Below are positions 12,681 through 24,162 of a stretch of DNA of 64,000 bases, piece after piece. Location: NCBI GenBank assembly GCA_014898425.1, contig RCSZ01000013.1:1729501-1793500 (forward strand). The letters run 5' to 3'. Made by a program: the position numbers and the translations under genes. The stretch comes from Botryotinia globosa (taxonomy: Eukaryota; Ascomycota; Leotiomycetes; Helotiales; Sclerotiniaceae). The stretch's first letter is position 1. Every line of letters begins with the position of its first letter. Below the pieces are notes generated by a model. That model searched no databases and was not told the origin of the DNA. It was given only the letters and a program-made list of their open reading frames with translations.

Positions 12681-15600
12681 TTATATATCTAACCTTGAAG
12701 TTTTTCTGAACAGCCTCTTAGTACCTCCAACCTTATCCATTTCGCCCAGACTTTGTCTATGGCCACCCTTACGTCTCTCTTTCTCCTTCTCTGTACTTGC
12801 TAGCATGACTTTCTCCTTCATACCTTCAACCCATTCAAGATCTTTCTGATCCAATTCCTTTTGTTTACCTCTTGGTCCAGCAAGACCTAATGAAGTATCC
12901 TCCTCATTCCAATCCAATCTTGATGAACTTCTAGATACTGCCGATTGAGGGGTTTGATTGGCATCTGCTTCGCGTTGAACTTCAGCAAATGGCGTAGCTG
13001 GAAGAGGAGGCACCGCATCAGAAGAAGAGAATGTAGATTTTCTCGTTTTGCGAACACCAAGAGATGATTTGGGTCGATCAACGGCAGTTGATGGACGAAC
13101 ACTCATCGCAGATGCAGAACGTGGACCAGGTGTGTTACGACCAGGTCCAGGTGTAGTACGTCCATTATCACGAACAGTAGAACCACCAGATGGAATACGC
13201 GATGGTAAATCTTGAACCTCAACTTTATCGGTATCAACTGGCGCTCTTCGTCCATGATGACTTGCGTATTCTTTGAGATATTCTCCAAGATCTGCCCAAC
13301 CACCTCCAACACGTACCATGACTCTCTCACCATTTTCACCCACTAAGCGAACAAAAAGCTTAATTGGCTTTTCACCACTTGACCTAGATAAATGATAAAC
13401 TTTAATCTCTGGATTACCGTTCTGAGGTCTGTGACGCGGAGTGCCACTCTTTGCATACGCAGGAGCGAGGGTAAATGATGGAGTTGGGGCACGTAAGCTG
13501 CCAATTGAAGATTGCGAACGAACTGCAGGCATTGAGGGAGTAACCGAGCGACGAGTCTTCCGAGGACGAATTCCTTTAGTATCTGGCTTTTCTTCTGGTT
13601 CGGAGCGAAGCCGAATATGCGCTGGAATTGATTGAAGTAAAGAACTAATTTGTTGTTGCATTTGGTCATCGCTGTTGTTGCTGACGGGCGAGGCAGGGAT
13701 AGATTCGAGAGCATTGCCACTAGGAAAAAAAGAAGAATCGGGTGAGGATATTAGGTGGGAGAAATCGGGACTTTCGAGAAGTTGAGGAGGGCGACGTAGA
13801 GCTTTGGTTGGAGCTCCTGGTGGAGAACCAGGTGGAGTGTTATCATATTTCTGAAGATCATGTGACCACTTTCGTGGAAGGGGGGAATCTTCAAATGTTA
13901 CTGTAGATGCTCCATCGGAGTCATGATCGACAGGACTTGGACTAGCCTCTGGCGTCATTTTAGATTCGCAACGGCCCGAGAGTGAATCATCTGAAGCATC
14001 GACAATTGTGGAATGTCTGCGTGCTCCCTTCTGTGCATCTAAAGTGTCGAATTCCATCCCGTCAGGACTGAGCCTTTGAGCACTTTCTGAAGCACCATCA
14101 CTGCTCGCTATTGTGGGATTTTGAGACGCGCTAGATAAAAATGCTGGTGCCTTTACATTCTGGCCTTTGACATGCCCAATTAGTGCCGATTCGTGGGATG
14201 TAGAAGAAATGCCCAGCTGTTTCGCTAAAGCAATGCTAGAAGCTGGCGCATTCAAGAGGGAATCCTTCTTGGGAGAAGTGATCGAATCCTTGGAAGCAAA
14301 TAATCCCCGTTCCATTCCGATGATATGTGGTGAGCTCGAACTACGCAATCTTGGCAGTCTAGATTCTGTGGGGGGCTTCATAGTTGGACTGGGAAATGTA
14401 TCAAGAATCGCCGATGATGGTCGTATAGAAATCCTTGGAGCTGTGACGTGTAGATCGTGACTCGAGGTTTGTGGTGATTCGTCATTCGAAATGGTACGTC
14501 TCAATGCATTTGCGAAAGTATGTCCGAATTTGGGAACTTTGGTGAAGCTCCTGACGCTAGACGAACGAGTTAATGGGGTGCGTGAAAGCGTACCGCTGCC
14601 AACTTGTTGTAAGTAATAAGAATCTAATGATGGAGATGGTGTTTGAGGAGGAGATGGGCTTTTCGAAATTAAAGTTTGCGTAGCTTCGTGGTCTGGAACT
14701 TGAGCGGCGCAAGGATTTGGTGTTTTCGCTGGTGTTGACAGCAATCCATTGGAGATCCCAGTAGACTCCGTTTGAAGGGGAGTCGTGGGCTCCACTTCGT
14801 GAATGTTCACATTCCCTCCCATTGGGCCATTTTCAGTCGCAGGTGTTGATAGAGCTCTAGCATTTTCTGCCCGCGCCGCATCAATTGCGGCCTGTTTAGT
14901 GGCAATCGCGGCCAATTCTCCATTTGTAATTTTACGATCTGCTGAAACGACCCATTCGCCATAATCTCGTTCAAGGTTTTCCATCCTGTCTAACCAGCTA
15001 TCGGGTAAGGTATCCATCCTGCCTTCCAAGGTATCCAGCATATAATCCAGATCTCTTCCAAGAATCGTAACTTTGGCCTGTAAAACATTCTTCATGACTT
15101 CGAAAGTTTGGCGAGAAAGAACCGTATCCTCCATTTCACCAGAACCAGTAGCATTTGTCCCTGCCATCTTTATAGCTTGCCATCCCGAAAGTAACGCCAT
15201 CTCCGCATCATCCAACCCTAGTAACAAAGGCGGCACTCTTCGAAGCACAGAAAGACGAATGCCCCATATATCCAATAAACGCGTCAATTTTGCCAAATTC
15301 GGTAATGCCTGCAATACCGTGGCCGTAACTAAAGCTGTGAAATCATCCATCATCGTATACGAGGCAAGGAAAGCCGGCATGGCAATAGTAGAAGAGGAAG
15401 GTCGAGAATTCGCAGAAAAGTGTGTATCCAAGACCCGTCGTTTGATTTCTTCCACCTTCAAGTCATCCATACCTTCTCCAATTTCTTCTATTCGATACTC
15501 ATATCGTACAACCTGGTCGAATAAAAGACTCCCGCAATATTGCGGCTCTGTATCTTCTTCATCCTGTTGTTCCGTTTCATTATCCGATCTTGGTAGTGAT

Positions 15601-15959
15601 ACTTTTATATTCTGTGAAGAGACGGGAGCTTCGAATCCTGCCGATCCCCCAGTTGTGGGCCATGGCCAATCTGATAATTCATCCAACCATTCTTGTACTT
15701 TCTTGGATGCTAACGTTGCTCGTATGCCAAATGCTCGATCCGCGGGAGAAGCAGCTTCTATGCTCGTCTTTAGTTTTCCTGTGGGTGTAGTGAAAGCTTG
15801 TAGGGTTGTGGTGGGAGTGAGGTCGGATAGGAGGTCATCGGCAATATATGATCGACTGGAGGATCTATTTGGGGATCTTGTTCGCGAGGCAGATCTTGGG
15901 TGTAGCATTGGAGGAGCAAGCCTCGAGGTAGAAGGAGTCATAACTGTGGTACTCTCCAT
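12681..15959 (-). CDS. GAS2/GAR-domain protein, likely cytoskeletal linker
   Basis: A single exon of 1092 aa. The N-terminal ~340 residues are largely helical. A long Ser/Pro/Thr-rich disordered middle follows. At about residues 855-910 there is a GAS2-related (GAR) domain: KVYHLSRSSGEKPIKLFVRL, then ERVMVRVGGGWADLGEYL. In animals GAR domains bind microtubules next to actin-binding CH domains. Here no CH domain is seen, so the microtubule or cortical role is inferred from the GAR domain alone. A basic tail rich in Lys/Arg ends the protein. The 5' flank has a (TTC)n tract at 16367-16422. The 308-aa antisense ORF over the 5' half is a shadow. Confidence 0.85.
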   Translation of the reverse strand: MESTTVMTPSTSRLAPPMLHPRSASRTRSPNRSSSRSYIADDLLSDLTPTTTLQAFTTPTGKLKTSIEAASPADRAFGIRATLASKKVQEWLDELSDWPWPTTGGSAGFEAPVSSQNIKVSLPRSDNETEQQDEEDTEPQYCGSLLFDQVVRYEYRIEEIGEGMDDLKVEEIKRRVLDTHFSANSRPSSSTIAMPAFLASYTMMDDFTALVTATVLQALPNLAKLTRLLDIWGIRLSVLRRVPPLLLGLDDAEMALLSGWQAIKMAGTNATGSGEMEDTVLSRQTFEVMKNVLQAKVTILGRDLDYMLDTLEGRMDTLPDSWLDRMENLERDYGEWVVSADRKITNGELAAIATKQAAIDAARAENARALSTPATENGPMGGNVNIHEVEPTTPLQTESTGISNGLLSTPAKTPNPCAAQVPDHEATQTLISKSPSPPQTPSPSLDSYYLQQVGSGTLSRTPLTRSSSVRSFTKVPKFGHTFANALRRTISNDESPQTSSHDLHVTAPRISIRPSSAILDTFPSPTMKPPTESRLPRLRSSSSPHIIGMERGLFASKDSITSPKKDSLLNAPASSIALAKQLGISSTSHESALIGHVKGQNVKAPAFLSSASQNPTIASSDGASESAQRLSPDGMEFDTLDAQKGARRHSTIVDASDDSLSGRCESKMTPEASPSPVDHDSDGASTVTFEDSPLPRKWSHDLQKYDNTPPGSPPGAPTKALRRPPQLLESPDFSHLISSPDSSFFPSGNALESIPASPVSNNSDDQMQQQISSLLQSIPAHIRLRSEPEEKPDTKGIRPRKTRRSVTPSMPAVRSQSSIGSLRAPTPSFTLAPAYAKSGTPRHRPQNGNPEIKVYHLSRSSGEKPIKLFVRLVGENGERVMVRVGGGWADLGEYLKEYASHHGRRAPVDTDKVEVQDLPSRIPSGGSTVRDNGRTTPGPGRNTPGPRSASAMSVRPSTAVDRPKSSLGVRKTRKSTFSSSDAVPPLPATPFAEVQREADANQTPQSAVSRSSSRLDWNEEDTSLGLAGPRGKQKELDQKDLEWVEGMKEKVMLASTEKEKERRKGGHRQSLGEMDKVGGTKRLFRKTSRLDI

Positions 15960-16366
15960 GTTTGATTATGTTTTTCTGATTAGAGGAGGAATAATTTAAT
16001 GAGGAAATCGCAGGCGCATTGCTCACAAGAGACCTTAAAAGAGTGATGGTCTACAAGCATAAGCAAGGTTGAAACATAATAGTTTTGGGAATAAAGAGAA
16101 GGTGAAAGGTAATGCAAGCTGTTTCGAGTGACGCCCTGCTACAGGCTTCGTAGTTCGTCGTTCAAGGCGGTTGCTTGCATGATTTTCTTTAGGGTGGGTC
16201 GTTGTACACAAGTTGTCTTGAACACCGCACCTTGCAGAAGGGACTAGACGAGACGGATGTTCTTAATTCTGTGATCTCGTTCTTTCTCTGGGTGGGTGTG
16301 GAGAATTCTTGGATCTTGGATCTTGGAAGATTTGAGTTTTTGCTTTTGCTTTTCTTTTTTTCTTCT

Positions 16367-16422
16367 TCTTCTGCTTCTGCTTCTTCTTCTTCTTCTTCTT
16401 CTTCTGCTTCTTCTTCTTCCCC
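16367..16422. repeat. TTC/TGC trinucleotide tract
   Basis: TTCTTC runs broken by TGC. It lies about 410-460 bases upstream of the GAR-domain start codon; on the minus strand it is a polypurine (GAA)n tract. Confidence 0.9.
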
Positions 16423-16797
16423 CTTTCAATTGTTCTCTGTGAACGAATGGAGATGAATGGAGATGAATAGTGATGGAGCTCTTGGAAAGCGGATTGTTTC
16501 AAGGAATACGATAAAGAGTGTAACGAGTATAATAGATTGGTGGTGAGAGCATAGGGAATGATTGATAGGTAGGAGGTAGGTTGAGTTTAATGTAGGAGCA
16601 AGGAATAAAGAGGAGACAATGGAGACGAATTGAATAAAAAAAGAGGATAGATAGGTAGCTAATAGCAAATGGTAAATGGTAAATAATAAGTAAACAGGAA
16701 AAAGAAATGATAGAAGTGGTAGAAGAGTGATCGTATTGTAAGTTTAAGAGAGATTAGCTCAAGATTGGCTTAAGATTGAGTAAAATTAGTAAATTGA

Positions 16798-17008
16798 TAA
16801 ATCGGTAAAATGATAAATGATAAATGATAAAATGATAAAATGATAAAATGATAAAATGATAAAATGATAAAATGATAAAATGATAAAATGATAAAATGAT
16901 AAAATGATAAAATGATAAAATGATAAAATGATAAAATGATAAAATGATAAAATGATAAAATGATAAAATGATAAAATGATAAAATGATAAAATGATAAAA
17001 TTATAAAA
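16798..17008. repeat. 8-bp minisatellite (AAAATGAT)n, about 25 copies
   Basis: A nearly invariant 8-bp unit extends for about 210 bp. The first copies are shorter (AAATGAT) and the last ones carry T for G (AAAATTAT), consistent with array edges decaying first. Confidence 0.96.
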
Positions 17009-17401
17009 TTATAAAATCAACGCTAATATTGACGGTAATTAATATCTTCAAATTTATTGTATAAGAAAAATCGATATATATTTTGACAACTAATATTATA
17101 TATTATATTTTATTAACCAATACAACTAAATTTCCGCCCCTCGCTCATATTTAGTTATTACCAAGGTGCTTGGTAGGGAAATTGAAGTATCCATCCTTGG
17201 ATCCATGGATGTCCAGGTCCCTAGGTAGGTCGGGTAGGTGGAACATGGAGAAAAGATTGAAAGTGGCTGGGGCATTTGACAGATGTGGATAAGATATTAT
17301 GGTGTACCAGTATTTCTGGAAATTATCATTAGACATTTGGGAAAGATGGAGTTCAGATTGGGTAAGATTGATTTTATGAATCAACTATTGACCGAGTGGT
17401 G

Positions 17402-17441
17402 TGTATATACTGTATATACTGTATATACTGTATATACTGGT
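17402..17441. repeat. 9-bp tandem repeat (TATATACTG)n
   Basis: Four copies of TATATACTG, followed 60 bp later by a short (TC)n run at about 17500-17517. Confidence 0.9.
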
Positions 17442-17573
17442 ATCGGGTGTATAACCTGTTCACCCATGAATCCGTCAACCGATAAGGAATCCGGGAGATC
17501 TCTCTCTCTCTCTCTCCCTCCACAATCCACCACAATCCAGTCGATAGCATACCTAGTAGATAGTTCAGTCCAT

Positions 17574-17800
17574 ACCATTCATAGTCCAGTCCATAGTCCA
17601 GTCCATAGTCCATAGTTCAGTCCATAGTCCATAGTCCAGTCCATAGTCCACAGTTCGTATTCCATATTCCATATCCATATTCATATCCATATTCATATCC
17701 ATATTCATATCCATATTCATATCCATATCCATATTCATATCCCATACCCATATTCCATATCCATATTCCATACCCATATTCTATACTCAAACTCTATCGA
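17574..17800. repeat. Two adjoining minisatellites: CATAGTCCAGTC-type and CATATTCATATC-type
   Basis: About 17574-17655 holds units of CATAGTCCAGTC and CATAGTC. About 17662-17800 holds 12-bp CATATTCATATC units plus variants. Read on the minus strand they give MDMNMD-like and DYGLDYG-like shadow ORFs. Confidence 0.9.
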
Positions 17801-18174
17801 TACTCCATACTCCATACTCCAATCCCATCTACAGCCTACGAGGTAATATATAATTCACCCTGCCCTTTCCACTCCTATCCAAAAGCCTTCTAGAATCATG
17901 TTCCACGTACCCACCAAGATATAACCTTACACCGAAACTATCTTCATTTACCTACCTAGGTAGTCCCATCACTCCTTATGTCATCAATGCATAAATGCGG
18001 TGTCTGTCAAACGGTAATTACTACCCAGAGTAACAATACGATAATATTAACAAGAGTCAATACATCACCGAATATGAAATCAAGTATGACTAATCCTCTT
18101 CCAGCCAGTAAGTAAGCAATCACCGATTATAATTACAATTAACCAGTCTGCAACAAGTACCAAATATCACATAC

Positions 18175-18236
18175 CACATAAGGTTACCACCATACCACAT
18201 ACCACATACCACATACCACATCCCACATCCCACATC
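18175..18236. repeat. 7-bp minisatellite (ATACCAC/ATCCCAC)n
   Basis: About eight copies of ATACCAC turning into ATCCCAC at the right edge. Confidence 0.9.
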
Positions 18237-20017
18237 TTGATCGTGAGATAGATGACAAACGAGACGAGATAGATGACGAACGAGATGACGAGCTGAAACT
18301 TCGTCATACATACATCGAGTGAGTGAGCACACTTGAGTGAGTACACTCCTACACACCGCATGTCATGCGATGTGATGTGATGAGATCTTGAATCTTCTTT
18401 ACACAATACAACGCAATACATACAATACATACGATACAATCTGTGAGTGTGTTTGTTCGACGAGATGCGAAATTGAATTCGATTGGCGATTCACAGGGCT
18501 GATCTTTTGTTGCTGGATGCTGGATGCTAGATGGTTGAGGTGTGTTAGGTACGCACGTTCTTGGGATTACAAGTCTCTCGTTGTGGATAGACCGGTGTAG
18601 CAGCTCAGCTGTTTGCGAGATAGATGGTGAAATGTGCGTCACTTGGGCTTTTGTGCGTTGATGATGCATAGGACACTTCGAGTATAGAATGATACTTAGC
18701 TATCGCTTCTTACTCGCTGTCGTCAATCTGCATGTTAACAAGTATTCAAGACGATATATACTTGAGGCATTAGATTCCTTCCGGTAAGCATCGAATTGTC
18801 TCGGTATGAGAGGGGAAACCATAGCTTGGAGAAACTTATCTACACGGTGAAATGGACGTGGGATTGCAATGCTCCCCAGTATTAGAAATTCTCTGAGGGA
18901 AAGCAAAGCAATTCTACTTCATTCCAGTGCAGTACAGTCTCTGGCTCTATATCAACCTTCGTTCTCCTCACATCAACGTTACTTTTCGAGAAGCAATATG
19001 TGTCCATATACACAAAAACTTCAATTAAGGATGATACATCATTACAAACTGCAATGCAGGATACTTCCTAGGAACTCAAGTAGTCACTTTGGTGACCTCT
19101 TAAACCAATCCTATTTCATCTCTACTATTCTACTGTTATTTTATGTTCAGTTACATTCTCACAATTATTGCCACTATCATGGGATGTATCTTTCGGCACG
19201 AATAGATTACATGGCTCTTACGATCTATTTCCCTAAAGTCTATGAAAAGATCTGGATCATTCTGAGACATGGGTAATACCAGTTTTGGACGTTTGGGGGG
19301 GCTTCTACTGGCAATGGTCTCAATTTGATGAGACGCAAACGGACGTCGGCTTTGACAATCCAAATTTTTGGTGGAAATGATATATGCAAATTGAGTACGG
19401 ACCTACCCCAATACTTTCAATTGGTACATTGAATTGACTCGATGATCGCGTTCTTTGACGTGAAAATACATTTCTGTATGTCCCGGGTTTCGATCATTGA
19501 GGAGATACTGGAGTAGGCGCTTGAGAATTCTTCTCTCAAACTGCACTGGCTGTCGAAGAAACGTTTGAAATTTTGACTGCTGTCTTTGAAAAGCGTTTTT
19601 TATCTTTGGTAAGAGATGACACATGCTAATAAGTTATCGACGAAGAGCTGCTTCGATTGTTTGGGTCTATTCTTGCCCTCGTAGCTTGGTTGAATTCCTT
19701 CCCCGCTGCTTAATAGCAAGTCAGTAACTGCTCAATTTCAGTAACGTCGCTTCTCAATTCATAGACAATACATTACATTACGGAAAGAGCGAAGTCTTCT
19801 TATCCGCCCAGCCTGTTTACATCCCTATTTATAATCCCTTTCTCTTTTCCCAATCCAATTCTTTTTCTCTCCACCATCATCATCATCGTCATCACATCCA
19901 GCTGGCTTTATTACTTGATTGCTTTTGCTCTATTAATTTTGGTTAAATCAAAACTTTATCCTTCTTCCCGCGTTATCATCTGGAGATCCCCATTCGAAAC
20001 GTCTTAATTCATCTGTC

Positions 20018-21318
20018 ATGTATTTTAATTCTCTTGCTGTGGCGACTTTGAGCCTTGTTGTTACGGCTGTTGCCCAACGTCCGGCAGGCACTAGTATTTG
20101 TGATTATTACACTACTGCTTGGTTTAAGGATAATACTTCTTTTAATCAAAAGAAATTATTGGTCTATGTGGTCAATAGGGCTCTCATTGGTAATATCGGT
20201 CAGTCCCCATGCGAAGTTCTGCAATATTTTCCACTCATCAATCTCTTGCAGGAGATCGAACAGCCGCTAGTGTCAATGTCCCGGGTATCCTCACCAACGG
20301 AACTTACAATGGTATCAAAGTCAGTTTGTTGCCATACTTCAACGGTGGACTCGTTTCTACTAATGGAGGGAACAACCCATTATCTGTCAACTTCCTCGAT
20401 GGTGGAGGAGCAGATAGTCTTCGCAGTTATCAGCCTGCCAATTCCGATACAACCAATCAATAGTGAGCTTTCCTGACAAATGATACGAAACATTGCTAAC
20501 CATAATAGTTACCTCATGACTCATCTCTATCAGTACTTTGGTGTATTACTTTCATGCTCCAAACAAGGTAGCGGTGATTTCCCGAGATATTCTGGTTCTG
20601 CATCTCAGTATAATGTTCACAAGTATGTCAACTTGATCATAATATTCTCATCTTTTGAATCCAAGTTTACAACATCAACCAAGGTAATTTTCTGACAAGG
20701 TTGAATAGGTTCATGGATCTTTCTGACGCTGAAGTCAACTACTTCATCGAACAAGTTGCATTATCCGCTGCATCCTTTGGTGTTTCTGACTCAGATCTGA
20801 TGACTATCGGTTACTCACTCCAACAATCATTTGGATACCGTTGCCTGCCACCAACGACTATTGTTCCCAAACAAGGAGATCAATTACAATCAATTTGTAC
20901 CGATAATACATGTCCTCTAGCGCCAAACAATACTTGTGCCTATTACGATCACACGGTCACCAAGCCTAATTTGTCTTCTGCCAGATCACCCGGCACTGGT
21001 ACTAGGACTAATACCAGTACAGCCACCAGAACTGGTAATACTACTATCTCAAGTACTAAAACCGCTACCACTATCAACGGCACAAATTCGCCATTCGGTT
21101 CTGCATCTACTACCGTTACTAATGTCACAAAACCACCCTCAGGTCTCGGATCCGCAACGATAGCCAATGGCGTAAATCCGCCCCCGGGTCCTGGGTCTGC
21201 AAATAATGTTAGTAGTACTGTGGCTGTTGCCAAGCCAACTCAAGTCACAGCAGGTGCTGCCACTATTGGTTTGAGTTTTGCTGCCATTGCTGGTGGTCTT
21301 GCGGCATACTTCTTATAG
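20018..21318 (+). CDS. Conserved fungal GPI-type surface protein, unknown function
   Basis: Four exons: 20018-20198, 20252-20462, 20509-20622, 20709-21318; 371 aa. A signal peptide (LAVATLSLVVTAVAQ) leads into a globular domain starting CDYYTTAWFKDNTS, with YQYFGVLL, YNVHKFMDL and a Cys pattern (C in CDYYT, LLSCSK, YRCLPP, QSICTDNTC). From memory of filamentous ascomycete proteomes this is a widespread unnamed family whose members share these blocks. A Ser/Thr-rich stalk follows, ending in a hydrophobic tail (ATIGLSFAAIAGGLAAYFL), fitting a GPI anchor. The last intron has two in-frame acceptors, at 20699 and 20708; the second is better placed relative to the CTGAC branch point. Confidence 0.85.
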
Positions 21319-22371
21319 ACGTCTTTGTATACAACCAAAGAGTTGGGATTATGCACATGCATGGCCATTGTCGCTGGTAAAGAGTGAAACAGACATCAAT
21401 TCTGCATCTTGTCTTGCGGCTTGTGGTAAATGAGGTTCTCTAAATCTTTGTAATGGTTAGGTGGTTTGATGATTGTCATCGGTTATCATTTTCTTACTTG
21501 ATTCAAAATTGGTGAGCATGAGCTCTTCATTCTTCGCACTGCTTTTTTCGAGGCATGATTTTTAGACAGGAAGACAGAAAAGAAGAAAAGAGCGCGGAGT
21601 GAAAAGAAGGGAATGAAAGTGTATATATTTGCTGGGCTTACTGGATCAGTCTAATGTAATCCGGCTTGTCGTTATTCTTACCGTTTGCTCGAAAGCTCAA
21701 AGAAAGGAAAAGGTTTACAGAATAGTATTATTTTGATATTGCTTCCTCTCAGAAGTTTGGAGCTCGTGTTTGTTGATTGTGATTGCTCGTTAAACGCCAT
21801 TGTCATCAGGGAGTAATTGCATGTGTAGAGATTATAACATTGAATTCAAAAGAATCGATCGAGGGCATTCAGAACGATTATCTTGTAAGACTAGATTAGA
21901 TGTAAAGGAAAGAGCTAAATTTTATAGGCGCTATGGGAGCTGGGATATTTGTGATAATACTTGTTGTTGAATGTCGTCAGAAAGGTAGCTGACTAAGCAT
22001 ATTAGCTTATTAACGAACTCTACTCTTCCATAGAACCTCAATCAATCAATAGATTCAACGAACCCTTTTCTCTAGTGATTCAATAATTCAACACTTGTGA
22101 TATAGGGAAGTTGTTGCTTGAATGAGTTGGGAGGGGAAAGTTTTAGTTTTACCCCAGATTTTCTGGTTGGTTCAATTGAATTAGCGCAAATCTCGTGAGG
22201 CTGCCCTTGTCAGAAGAACACTTCACGTGATCCCGGTACATCTCCTCATCAATGTACTTTTCCTCCACCACGTCAAACCTCACTCTTGGCTCATCAACCA
22301 AAGCCGACTTTCAGTTGGATACGAATCTCGATCACTTATAGATATACTTTGGATATCGATATCATTTGACC
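21319..22371. other. Intergenic
   Basis: No gene, repeat array or RNA gene is evident. It holds the 3' flank of the surface-protein gene and the promoter of the SDR-like gene. Confidence 0.5.
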
Positions 22372-23694
22372 ATGGAACGGAAGAATTCAGAAGCTGGCCC
22401 TTCAAACAGTCCTTTAAAGATTCCCGTTGCATCATTTCGTGCGTATCGCCATTCATTATCTACAAATGTTCTGCTACTAAGAAGTCATAGCTACACATAA
22501 CTCACCTCGAGTTTGGTTCTTGACTTCTGCTTTATCTCCATTGTCTGTGCGATTAATCAGGCTTCTCCTCAAGCATGGCGATTATGTAGCTGCTGGTCTA
22601 CCGCCGAGTGAAATCGAGGATGATGAGCGATGTATAGAGTTCAAGGAACTCATTAATGATTGCAATAGTAGTAAAAAGCAGTGTGAGGGTTGGAAAGATA
22701 GAATTCGAGGTATTAGGGTTGATGGAAGGTTATTGGATATTCCGTTGCCGTAACCTGGGAGGGGTTTATGCTGAATTTTTGATAGGGCCAAATCACAATG
22801 TTTAGCAGCTATTGCAGAGGCCATCAAAGTATTCGGTCGTATAGATATCTTGTTGTGTTCTTCATCTGAAGGTATTTTAGGATGATGTATCCATTTCAGT
22901 ACCATGCTGATATCCGTGTAGCTGTTGTTGGCACGGTAGAAGAACTTTCGATAAATCCAGCTACTCAAAGTCTTGTTCGTGATCAATTCGAGGCCATCTA
23001 CTTCAGTCAGATCAATTTTATTAAATCCGCTCTACCTCATCTTCGACAAAAACGCGATGGTCATATCCTCATTCTTACTGGAATTACGGGGCACATAGGG
23101 ACACCTGGAATGTCCATGTATTGTGCTGCGACATGGGCTTTGGAAGGATTTTGTGATGCTCTGACATATGAAATTGCTCCATTCAACATAAAACTGACAA
23201 TCGTTCAACCGAATAAAGAAATCCCCCTACTCACAAACAAAGTTACTTTTGCTCCACAATTACCACAATATGAACCTCAAAATAATCCGGCTCCACAGTT
23301 GAGGGAAGTTTTAACGCACGTCTTAAATTCACATCCGGATACTCGGATGGAACCACAAACTGGGAAAAGTACCATTGAGTCGAGATTTCCTAATCTACCG
23401 AGCGAATCGAGAGATAAGTTGGTCATGGAAACTGTCCATGCTTTGACGGCGATTGGAGGTCACGAGAATCCTCCAGCAAGACATATTGTAGGGTATGAAG
23501 GAATCGCATCTGTTAAAGAAAAGCTCAAGACAGTTAGTGAAGAGATGGAAGATTTTGTGGAAGTTAGCTGTGCGGTGGATATCTACACTAAGAGTGCGGT
23601 TAATCAGGCAGCGTTGGCGGAGATAAGATCTCAGCGTAAACGTAGTGGCAGTCAGGAGTCGAATAATGAAGGATCGATTCCGGTTTTGTTTTAA
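22372..23694 (+). CDS. SDR-fold protein with all catalytic motifs altered (probable pseudoenzyme)
   Basis: Four exons: 22372-22438, 22491-22728, 22786-22871, 22922-23694; 387 aa. All junctions are GT-AG and restore a short-chain dehydrogenase/reductase layout: strand b1 (PRVWFLTSALSPLSVRLI), CLAAIAEAIKVFGRIDILL, then HILILTGITGHIGTPGMSMY and WALEGFCDALTYEIAPF. Key SDR residues are missing. The TGxxxGxG cofactor loop reads T34-SALSPL-S41 with all three Gly replaced (S35, P39, S41). The NAG-type motif reads CSSSE. The YxxxK site is Y197-CAA-T201, so the catalytic Lys is Thr, and the catalytic Ser region reads TGITG. The frame is intact through 388 codons, which argues against simple decay. It probably lost oxidoreductase activity and kept the fold; function unknown. 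Confidence 0.82.
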
Positions 23695-24162
23695 TGCGGA
23701 TGAGATATCTTAGGGGGTTTATTTTGTTTACAGAGGTGCGAAAAATGTAAGGGAAACTCATGGTGGAACTCAAGGTCGGGATTGGGAGGGTAAATACGGT
23801 TGGATTACGTACTAACTACTGTTTCTTTAGTTTATAGATGGGATTCGGGAGCTCTCTACAAAGTTTACAATTTCATGGTAAGTTGATCGTCACGTTCATA
23901 GATGGGTCACTAGATTACTAAAATTTATAGAAAGATATATTTTTTTATGTTTATTTTTTGAAAAGATAGGAAACAGGCAGGTAGGAGATTTTCGATATTT
24001 CTTGAAAAGAAATGAAAAGACTGAAAAGACTGAAAAGATTGGATGAATGAATTACCTGGGACTTACCTGAGTCTGTCGGGAAGGAAAAAAGAGAACTACA
24101 AAAGAAATACTCGGATCAACCTACTGTCAACCGCCTCCTCTCGCCCTCTCACTCTCATCCAC
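23695..24162. other. Convergent intergenic
   Basis: Short 3' flanks between the SDR-like gene (+) and the coiled-coil gene (-). Three AAGACTGAA-type units occur near 24008-24036; nothing else is seen. Confidence 0.5.

Larger units (their letters stand above)
15960..20017. other. 4-kb gene-free region dense in minisatellites
   Basis: No supported gene. It starts as the divergent upstream region of the GAR-domain gene and ends as the promoter of the surface-protein gene (TC-rich tract near 19840-19880). Between them are at least six unrelated tandem arrays, listed separately. Small ORFs between 18.7 and 19.6 kb show no coding pattern. Confidence 0.6.

Noticed and set aside
15073..15999. 308-aa sense-strand ORF over the GAR-domain gene
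   Set aside because: It is antisense to a long, well-supported gene and owes its length to the codon bias of the opposite strand.
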